Positions 1 to 6,347 of a DNA stretch of 6,347 nt are shown piece after piece. Both the position numbers and the translations under genes were made by a program. The stretch comes from Bacteroidota bacterium (GTDB lineage Bacteria; Bacteroidota; Bacteroidia; Bacteroidales; UBA1556), in contig QMPB01000284.1 of assembly GCA_003648395.1 (NCBI GenBank), forward strand, positions 1-6,347, in the 5' to 3' direction. The notes below the pieces were generated by a model. That model was given only the letters and a program-made list of their open reading frames with translations. It did no database searches and was not told the origin of the DNA. Position 1 is the stretch's first letter. Every line of letters begins with the position of its first letter.

Positions 1-159
1 CATGATTCCTATAAGGTTCCACACATTGCTCACAGCTGATTCTTTATACAAATTGAATGAAGCTATATTTCCAACATTTGGTTTATCCCAAACTATGATA
101 TTCTTATTAGTTGCTGTATCAACTCCAATAACACATATACTTTGACTAGCATATGGGTA
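1..159 (-). other. Fibronectin-III-like segment, cut by the left window edge
   Basis: Visible residues 2063-2115. The motifs are SQSICVIGVDTATNKN, IIVWDKP, ASFNLYKESAVSNVWNLIG. The combination of VD-x-x-(T)-x-KN, hydrophobic-VW-(D/E)-K and (S)F-N-(L/I)-YKE is typical of an Fn3-like domain found near the C-terminus of type-IX-secreted Bacteroidota proteins, shortly before the sorting domain. From that habit I infer that the stop codon lies within a few hundred codons beyond the left edge. The domain is incomplete here. Confidence 0.75.
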
Positions 160-3100
160 AACAACACTCACATTAATAGTATCTGAAATGCCACTACAGC
201 CATTCTGATCTGTAACATTAACAAAGTATGAACCTGTAGATGTAACATTTATCTGATTATTGAACGAGCCATTACTCCACATACTCTGCATGCCATAGCC
301 TGCTGATAGCGTAACACTTCCTCCATCACAAAATGAAGTGTCATTACCTAAGCTTACTTCTGGATTTTCATTTACAATTAAGTTTTTATTATTACTTAAT
401 ATAATATTACACATATTAGAAACAACCACATGATATAAACCAGCATCCGAAAGTACAACAGAAGGTAAATTATAAAGCTCTGACTGAGCTCCTGCAATAG
501 CTGTAGATCCTTTATACCATTGATAAGTTAAAGGACCAGAACCACCACTTGCAACTTCAAAGGTCATACCTTCATTCTCACAACGAGAAGAGTCGCTACT
601 TTGAGTATTAATACTTACCAATTCATTAACTGAAAGGTCTATATCAGCAGTTTGATCACTACCACAATCATTTGTTGCAACAGCATGATATATTGCAGCA
701 TCATTTATACTTATATATGGTAGATTATAGCTTGAGCTAACACCACCACTAATAATATTAGATGATTTATACCATTGATATGTAATAGGCTCAGTGCCTG
801 TTACTCCTACCTGCAACATCGTACTTAATCCTTCACAAATAGTGGTATCTACCGACTGCGAAACAAGTGTTGGTGACACTTTAACACTAAGTGTTTTATC
901 AGATGAAATATCACTTCCACAAGAATTACTTACTTCACAGAAATAATCACTTGCATCAGTATCAGAAATCAAAGGAATACTATATGAATTTGCATTCGCA
1001 CCTGATATTAAACCATCATCATTATACCATTGATAAGATAATGGTGCTGTACCTTCAGTTGTTATATTAAATAAAGCTTGAGTTCCTTCACACTGATTTA
1101 AATCACTTGATTGACTTAAAATGCTCGGAGAAGTATTTACAACTATATCTACACTATTGGATATTATATCACCACATGAATTTGTTATTTTCACATGATA
1201 ATAGGTAGAATCAGTTGTGGTAGCTTGACTTACTAAATACATGGCACTATTAGCATTACTAATGGCACTATTTGTTTTATACCATTGATATGTTAATGGA
1301 CCTGTACCTATTACACCAACATTAAGTTGAGTAGAATTACCATCACATACAGTTGCATTATTTGGTTGTGCTGTAATAGAAGGACTTTGATTTACCGTTA
1401 AGCTCATTAAGTTTGACTGTGCCGAATTACAATTATTAGATGCAATTACATAATAATCTGCCACATCAGAGGTATCTACATTACTAAGTAATAATAAATT
1501 ATTTCCTGCACTGCTTAATGCTGTATTATTTTTATACCATTGATAACTTATTGGACTTGTTCCATCTGCACTTATACTAAATGAAACTCCATCGCCATCA
1601 CATTTTACTGCTGAGGCAGTTTGTGAATCTATGCTTACTCCTGTATTTACAGTAAGCTGTGCATTATTAGAATTTGCATTTCCACAAATATTACTTGCCT
1701 TCACATAATATGATCCTATATCAGCAGTATTTGCCTGAGGAATTATATAAGAACCATTTGTAGCACCAGTAATAGCACCATTATCATCATACCATTGATA
1801 TGTAATTGGTGAAGTACCTTCAGAACTTACATTAAATACTGCACTTAAGTTTTCACAAACGGTGGAAGAAGCCGGTGCATTAACAATATTTGGAGCTTGA
1901 TTTACTCCTAAAATAATATTATTAGAATATGAGCTAGAACAAATATTTGTTGCAATACTATAATAAGCACCTTCGTCAGCAGTATCCAAAGAAGCAATAT
2001 TATAACTATTATTGACTTCGCCAGCAATAGCTCCATCTTCATTATACCATTGATAAGTTATTGGATTTGTACCTGTTGTAGTTATGCTAAATGAAGGACT
2101 TGTTCCTTCACAAAAAGTTTGAGAATTTGATTGTGCAGTTATATTTACATTTGTATTTACTGTTAAAGCAATTGTATTAGAAGAAATATTTCCACATAAA
2201 TTAGTTATTTTACAATAATAATTTGCATCATCATTTGTTGTTATTGGTGATATTAATAATGACGAAGCTGTTGCTCCACTAATTTGCGAACCACCTTTAT
2301 ACCATTGGTAATTTAAAGTAGCTGTACCATTAGCTTGCACATCAAACATAGAACTTTGATTTTCGCATTTAGTAGCATCTGAAGGCTGAGATATTATGCT
2401 TGGCACAGTATTAATAGTTAATGGTATTGGAATAGAATTTTCACTACCACATGTATTAGTAATTATACAATAATAATTCCCAGCATCGCCTGTTCCTGTG
2501 CTACTAATATCGTAAGTATTATTTGTAGCCAAAGCAATACTTCCACTTGCATCATACCATTGATAAGATAATGGAGCAGTGCCATTGGCTGTAGTACTAA
2601 AATTGGCAGGAGTACCCTCGCAAATCTCAATTGTAGATGTTTGTGAGCTTATACTTGGTGCCTCATCTACAGTAAGTACAATACCTGTACTTGCTACTGG
2701 TGTAGAAGTACAGCCATTGCTAACTTTACAATAATATGTACTTGCATCAGAAGTAGATACCGTATTAATTGTATATGAATTATTAGTTGCTCCAACAATT
2801 GGATTAGCTCCCTCATACCATTGGTATGTTAAAGGTGCGGTTCCGGTCGAAGATATATACATAGTAATACTCTGATTTTCACAAACAGTTTGCGAAGAAG
2901 ATTGTGACGTTATCTCCGGCTTTTCATTTACAGTTAGTACTGAAATATTTGTTGAATCAGTACCACACATATTAGTAGCCTTACATAAATAAAGCCCTGC
3001 ATTAGAAGTATCACTATTGGTAATATTATAACTCAAAGAATTGGCAGCAACAATAGTATCTCCACCATGAAACCATTGGTATGTCATAGGTGATGTACCT

Positions 3101-6100
3101 TGACTAGTTGTTGTTGAATACGTATAGGAAGCATCTTCACATATATCGTCAACAGAAGATATTGATGTTAATGTAGGTGCGTAATTTACTCCTAATATAG
3201 CTCCTGTAGATTGAGCTATTCCACAAGTATTTGTAGCAACCATATAATAGTTTGAAGCATCATTTGCTGAAATAGAGTTTATAGAATATGTTGAAGTATT
3301 AGATACACTAAGCCCTTGAGCTACTAATCTAATATTTGGGCGCTTTGAACTAGCTATACCATTTCCAGGATTTATACAAACAGTATTATTATCTGCTTTA
3401 TAATACAAACTTGAATTAAATGCTGTATTTGATTGATTTACTGTAGCATTACCACTATTTATCCATGAAGAATTATTACTACAAATTTCTATTACTATAT
3501 TAGAAGAACCATCCCAATTAAAAGCATTAATAAATCCAAAATTATTCCATCCAGCAGTAGGCTGATACGAAGCTACAGAATAAACAGATGTCAAACCTGT
3601 TTCCCAGCTTGTACTAAATGATGTAGTATTTGTAGGACCAATTTTTATCTCGAAATTAGATAATGATGGGCATGCATTTAATGCAAACACATCAAAGCCT
3701 AAAGTTGTAATATCTCCAGCAACGATATCCATTGCTGTTAGTTCTGATGCCAAAATCAAAAACTGATGTTTGGCTCCATGATAGTAATTAGCGAAAGGTG
3801 AAGGATAAGCATTAGCAGTATTCCTCACAGAATCATCCCCTATTTCAAAAGGTTGGGCACTTGAGTTACCACCGGAGCTCTGAAGAGAGCTATTTGTATT
3901 ATACCATTGATATTCAATTGGAGTAGTTCCTCCTGCCTCGGCACTAAAAGTAACGCTTGATCCAAAGCATTCATTTGTTGATTGTGGAGAGCTAATAATA
4001 GTTGGAGAAACCATAGCTGATAAATTAACGGTATCAGTACTAATTGTTCCAAATGCATTACTAATAATACAATTATACTCTCCAGTATCAGATAATGCTA
4101 TATTATTATTATTAAGAATATAATTTGTAGCCCCAGCAATATTGTTTCCATCTTTTTGCCATTGATATTGTGCTTCTACTGAAGCATGGGCAGCAAAACT
4201 ACTACTAAACCCAACACAAACACTTTCATCTGATGGTTGAATATCGATAAATCTTGAGGAAATTTGCACCTCAAATGCTCCAACATCTATTGTATCAGAT
4301 ACAAGTCTATTATTTCCTGCAAAATCTTGAGCAGTCATAGATGTAGTATTTATTCCCTTATTAAGTAATGGTGAATTTGTTGAAATATCCCAATCTGATT
4401 CTGAACCATCATATGTCCAACCAACTCCTAATGTTGGATTAATAAATTGAGGATCAAGATTATAAATATCTTGAGTTAATGCTAGATTATAATATCCACC
4501 ACCTATTTTACTAATTCCATATTGAAAATCGCTATTATAAATCATTGAACTATTTGAATTAGATAGCATTATCTGAGTTCCGTAAGTACTAGATGTTCCC
4601 CATTGATAATTACCCCAGAATATGGAATTTTTTATAATAATCTCACTACTACTTACATATAATCCTCCATAATTTCTTGCTTTATTATTTACAATTGTAT
4701 TATTATAAAAGTTGGTATTACAGTCATATACATAAATTCCTCCACCATAATAGCCCGCGTTATTATTGCTAACTATATTATTATTAAATACTATATTAGA
4801 ACTTTCTATATATAAAGCTCCTCCATACCTATTTGCCATATTATTGTTAAAAATACAATTCTGAATAGAAATATCGGGAGTATTATAAATATTAAATACC
4901 GCTCCATTTTTTAAACTAGAACTTGATGGATTTCCAGTTTTTGCATAAGAAAAACTACAGTATGAAAATATTGATGAATCATTTATAGACGGTAAAATAC
5001 TACTAAAATTAATACCATTCCATCCGCCTGCAGTTATTGTTGAATCGGAAAATCCTGTTGTGTCATTTGATATAAATCTAATATTATCATCTGCTGTTCC
5101 CTGTGCAACTATTGATCCTTCAACATTAATCTCATAATGATCCATAAATAGAATAATTGTACCTGCTTTTATGGTTAATTTTTTGGTACTTTGAATTGTT
5201 ACGTCACAAGTAATTTTTATGGTATCCGCTTCCCATTGTGTATCGTCTGATATAGTACAAGGAGACACTATAGACTCCATATTTTCGATGGCTCCAATAT
5301 CTATTCTACCGTTATATATTCTTGTATTATTATTATAATCTATACTTGGTAAATCTAAATTATCGCTATTAGAATATCCTCTATTTATTATCGCTGAGCC
5401 TGTAGCTAATGCCCAATTAGCATTTATGCCATCAAAATTTACTCCTACATCCGCTGATGGTGTTTCAAAACTTGGATCAATATCTACATTATCTACATAA
5501 ACTCCGGTATAATTAATTCCCGCCCCATTACCTCGGAACAATAATATATCTCCCTCAATATCATTATTATAAAATTTAGGATCACCGGCTATACTATTAA
5601 TATATATTTGAACAGATATTCCGCCAGGTATTTCATTTCCATAAATAATATTATTTCTTAAATTAGCATCAGCATTTGCATTAAAATAAATTCCACCTGC
5701 ATATGTTGCATTTGTAGAAACATTATTAACAATAGTATTATTATAAATATCAGGCTTGATATTGTCAATAAATAAACCTCCTGTTCGTTCTCCTATATTA
5801 TTTACAATAATATTATTTGAGAAATGAGTCTCTCTGCTACTAGCATAACCTAAATAAACAGCGCCGCCTGTTGTTGTATTATTAGCTATAATATTATTAT
5901 TATAATATCCTCCTGAACCAAAAGAATTAAAAGCATAACCATCTGTTACTGTATTATTATACATCTTATTACTCTTAAAATTATAGGTAGTATATGCCGA
6001 AAACACAATACTTCTATTTCCAGTATTATTTTTAAAAATATTGTTTCTAATTTCGGAATTATTGCACGAACTTAAACTAATTCCAGCAGCATTTCCATAA

Positions 6101-6347
6101 CTTCCTGTAGCTTCATTATTTTCAAACAAACAATTACTGACTCTCAATTCATAATTAGATTTTGAGGAAATTGCTCCCCCAGCTAAATAACTATCTGTAG
6201 GAACCCTTTTTGCATACTCGAATCTACAATAATCAAAAATAGATGAATCGTTTCTATATGAGACAGGGGCGTCAATTTGGACTCCATCCCATCCTGTTGT
6301 TGTATTTAATGAAGTAAATAAAATTGTGTCACCTTCTAAACCTTTAG
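1..6347 (-). CDS. Giant secreted/surface adhesin-like protein, internal fragment (beta-helix plus Ig-like repeat array), open at both ends
   Basis: One uninterrupted minus-strand frame covers the window: 2115 full codons (6345 down to 1) without a stop. Every domain motif, including all thirteen YQW cores, falls in this frame, so no frameshift is hidden. Domain order by visible residue: beta-helix module 1 (1-355, N-terminus cut off), beta-helix module 2 (356-692), thirteen Ig-like repeats (693-1990) with a nested domain at about 825-1015, a WSNG Ig-like domain (1991-2062) and an Fn3-like segment (2063-2115, cut off). Such architectures are known from Bacteroidota proteins exported by the type IX secretion system and held at the surface or released. 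Adhesion or glycan binding is inferred; no catalytic motif was seen. The signal peptide should lie beyond the right edge and the sorting domain beyond the left edge. The composition is rich in Asn, Ser and Thr with few charged residues. The coding call is very secure; the function is a class-level guess. Confidence 0.96.
160..375 (-). other. Terminal Ig-like domain of the WSNG type
   Basis: Visible residues 1991-2062 (about 72 residues). It begins VNENPEVSLGNDTSFCDGG, like the repeats, but the core changes to GMQSMWSNGSFNNQINV and the end to STGSYFVNVTDQNGCSG. This is the common Bacteroidota pattern hydrophobic-WSNG-x-x-x-x-I-x-V, TG-x-Y-x-V-x-V-TD-x-NGC. The Trp lies 240 bp from the previous one, so it is outside the 255-bp register. 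Domains of this type often sit at the C-terminal end of Ig-like stalks. Confidence 0.85.
376..2670 (-). repeat. Ig-like repeats 5-13, nine units of exactly 255 bp
   Basis: Visible residues 1226-1990, 765 residues = 9 x 85. Units: 2416-2670, 2161-2415, 1906-2160, 1651-1905, 1396-1650, 1141-1395, 886-1140, 631-885 and 376-630. Core sequences in that order: LSYQWYDAS, LNYQWYKGG, ITYQWYNED, ITYQWYDDN, ISYQWYKNN, LTYQWYKTN, LSYQWYNDD, ITYQWYKSS and LTYQWYKGS. All have a B-strand Cys and all end in an N-x-C motif, but only units 5, 6 and 11 (YYCII, YYCKI, YFCEV) also have the Tyr-x-Cys cysteine. There is no insertion or deletion of net length in 2.3 kb, although side chains outside the core differ freely. 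Confidence 0.92.
2671..2931 (-). repeat. Ig-like repeat 4 (87 residues, the only long uninterrupted unit)
   Basis: Visible residues 1139-1225. It starts VNEKPEITSQ, then TVCENQS, TAPLTYQWYEGANPIVG, NNSYTINTVSTSDASTYYC and KVSNGCTST. It keeps both F-strand-region cysteines. Its two extra residues lie after the Trp, near the end of the unit (the segment TSTPVASTGIVLT), and create the single 261-bp spacing. Confidence 0.88.
2932..3189 (-). repeat. Ig-like repeat 3 (86 residues, QWF core)
   Basis: Visible residues 1053-1138. It starts VNYAPTLTS, has DICEDASYTYS as the B-strand Cys region, and reads SPMTYQWFHGG, so Phe replaces the second core Tyr. The end is AGLYLCKATNMCGT, with Cys at both the Tyr-x-Cys and N-x-C-G positions. 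One extra residue lies before the Trp compared with other units. Confidence 0.88.
3190..4017 (-). repeat. Ig-like repeat 2, split by an inserted domain
   Basis: Visible residues 777-1052. The front half holds MVSPTIISSP, NECFGSS and TTPIEYQWYNTNSSLQSS. The back half, about 190 residues later, is NTSTYSINSISANDASNYYM and VATNTCG. Joined together, the two halves give one normal unit of about 85 residues in register with its neighbours. The break falls in the variable loop just after the YQWY strand and before the S-Y-x-I strand, a surface position in an Ig-like fold that can accept an insertion. Confidence 0.82.
3301..3873 (-). other. Nested domain of the GAKHQFLILASEL type (lectin-like beta-sandwich, putative)
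   Basis: Visible residues about 825-1015. Motifs in order: AYPSPFANYYHGAKHQF, LILASELTAMDIVAGDITTL, GFDV, FEIKIGPTNTTSF, TGLTSVYSVASYQPTAGWNN, FNWDGSSNIVIEIC, LYYKADNNTVC, and RPNIRLVA at the end. This combination (an entry YP-x-P, a G-A-x-H-Q strand, ILASEL, a GWN strand, an F-x-WDG-x-SNI-hydrophobic-hydrophobic-E-x-C strand and a closing RPN-hydrophobic-R) recurs in secreted Bacteroidota proteins, usually as a free-standing domain. I recognise the pattern but cannot give a secure family name. A jelly-roll or carbohydrate-binding role is inferred. Its three Cys residues could form internal disulfides. It is probably the ligand-contacting part of this section. Confidence 0.75.
4018..4269 (-). 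repeat. Ig-like repeat 1 (first, most atypical in its cysteines)
   Basis: Visible residues 693-776, starting directly after the IDVGAFE end of the beta-helix. The core is YQWQKDGNNIAGATN rather than YQWY, and the F-strand reads DTGEYNCIISNAFG. It therefore has the classical Ig Tyr-x-Cys but lacks the N-x-C-G cysteine found in every later unit. The B-strand Cys is present (SVCVG). It looks closest to an ordinary I-set-like Ig domain and may be a junction unit between head and stalk. Confidence 0.88.
4270..5280 (-). other. Parallel beta-helix module 2, complete (about 337 residues)
   Basis: Visible residues 356-692. It opens with MESIVSPCTISDDTQWEAD and a first coil of short strands (TIKITCDVTI, KLTIKAGTIILF, INVEGSIVAQGT), a typical beta-solenoid entry. 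GWNGINF and SSIFSYCSFSYAK then match module 1 almost motif for motif. Rungs with FNNNMANRYGGALYIES, FNNNIVSNNN, YNNTIVNNK and GGLYVSSS follow. The end is SPLLNKGINTTS, then DFAGNNRLVSDTIDVGAFE, again the standard closing motif. The module passes straight into the first Ig-like repeat. It is a paralogous duplicate of module 1 with clearly diverged rungs, so the duplication is not recent. The fold call is firm; ligand and function are unknown. Confidence 0.87.
5281..6345 (-). other. Parallel beta-helix module 1 (choice-of-anchor-Q-like), N-terminal part missing
   Basis: Visible residues 1-355. It enters at KGLEGDTILFTSLN and GWDGVQI, then SSIFDYCRFEYAK, followed by a series of solenoid rungs. 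The rungs show Asn-rich turns (YNNNIIANN, SNNIIVNN, YNNTIVNN, RNNIIY) and GG-plus-hydrophobic strands (GGAVYLG, GGLFIDN, GGIYFNA), recurring roughly every 24-31 residues. It closes with ATGSAIINRG, then TRIYNGRIDIGAIE, which matches the usual ending of Bacteroidota beta-helix units (SP-x-hydrophobic-N/D-x-G, then R-hydrophobic, then hydrophobic-D-hydrophobic-G-A-x-E). Asn stacks inside the coil are a hallmark of right-handed beta-helices. By comparison with module 2, about 45-50 residues of the entry segment lie beyond the right edge. The likely role is a rigid elongated scaffold that may contact polysaccharide. The lyase-like fold alone does not show enzymatic activity, and no catalytic residues could be identified. 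Confidence 0.85.

Larger units (their letters stand above)
376..4269 (-). repeat. Array of 13 tandem Ig-like repeats with a 255-bp (85-residue) period
   Basis: Each unit has the pattern VN-x-x-P-x-I, about ten residues, C-E/D-G/N, a strand, G-(T)-x-P-L/I-(T/S)-YQWY, A-x-x-x-x-SY-x-I, D-A-x-x-YY-x-x-x-x-(S/T)N-x-CG. The Trp codon of the YQW core begins (low coordinate) at 4159, 3904, 3073, 2818, 2557, 2302, 2047, 1792, 1537, 1282, 1027, 772 and 517. Ten of the twelve spacings are exactly 255 bp; the exceptions are 831 (nested domain) and 261. All thirteen units carry the Cys of the C-E/D-G motif. Units share only core positions, so they are old duplications held to a fixed length. Such Ig-like domains are common stalk modules in Bacteroidota surface proteins, where they act as spacers or in adhesion. 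Confidence 0.93.

Noticed and set aside
3181..3900. Possible gene fusion or assembly join, because the repeat spacing breaks here
   Set aside because: The frame is unbroken and the two flanking halves complete one Ig-like unit of normal length, so a domain insertion explains it better than a misassembly. Read coverage across the site would settle it.
3840..4058. A 72-codon ATG-to-stop ORF on the minus strand in another frame (begins MHLEQLVLI)
   Set aside because: It overlaps the long frame entirely, one frame off, within Ig-like repeats 1-2. It has no recognisable motif and is a shadow of the repeat-coding sequence.
376..4269. Regular 255-bp recurrence of a DNA motif near ccattgata, which could suggest a CRISPR-like or regulatory repeat array
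   Set aside because: The recurrence is the codon sequence for YQW in a single open frame. The surrounding DNA is not conserved between copies, and the period is far longer than CRISPR spacing.
4597..4620. An extra YQW triplet (GNYQWGTSS) that looks like another Ig-like core
   Set aside because: Its Trp codon at 4600 is 441 bp from the next YQW, outside the 255-bp register. It lacks the C-E-G and N-x-C-G motifs and lies between beta-helix rungs.
4270..6345. Polysaccharide lyase or pectinase activity suggested by the beta-helix fold
   Set aside because: Only the fold and the closing motif are visible. No lyase or hydrolase active-site motif could be identified, so an enzymatic call is not supported.
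1..6347. Genes, promoters, terminators or RNA genes on the plus strand
   Set aside because: The minus-strand frame occupies the whole window. I found no convincing plus-strand coding motif, tRNA-like or terminator-like structure.

Overview
The whole window lies inside one very long protein-coding gene on the minus strand. Read in the frame whose codons occupy positions 3n+1 to 3n+3, the complement is open from base 6345 down to base 1: 2115 codons with no stop and no frameshift. Neither the start codon nor the stop codon is inside the window. There is no intergenic DNA, so no promoters, terminators, RNA genes or mobile elements are present. Residue numbers below count from the right-hand edge (residue 1 = codon 6343-6345), because the true N-terminus is not visible.

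The DNA is visibly AT-rich. The protein is rich in Asn, Ser, Thr, Ile and Tyr and poor in charged residues. Its module types (parallel beta-helix units ending in IDIGA-x-E, YQWY Ig-like repeats, a WSNG Ig-like domain and a VDTATNKN/VWDKP domain) together point to a low-GC member of the Bacteroidota, and to a secreted or cell-surface protein of the type IX secretion kind. This is family knowledge plus inference: neither the signal peptide nor the C-terminal sorting domain is in view.

Layout from N- to C-terminus (right to left): (1) 6345-5281, most of a parallel beta-helix module ending GRIDIGAIE; (2) 5280-4270, a second, homologous beta-helix module ending IDVGAFE; (3) 4269-376, thirteen Ig-like repeats, each with a YQW core and a period of almost exactly 255 bp (85 residues); (4) inside the second of these repeats, at about 3873-3301, an inserted domain of about 191 residues of the GAKHQFLILASEL type; (5) 375-160, a different Ig-like domain with a MWSNG core; (6) 159-1, the start of a fibronectin-III-like domain that in such proteins usually lies close to the C-terminal sorting domain.

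The likely picture is a giant surface adhesin or carbohydrate-contacting protein: a beta-solenoid head followed by a long Ig-like stalk that presents a nested lectin-like domain near the head end, anchored at its C-terminal end. No multi-gene system is visible. The most interesting points are the strict 85-residue register among highly diverged repeats, the nested domain, and the changing cysteine pattern along the stalk.
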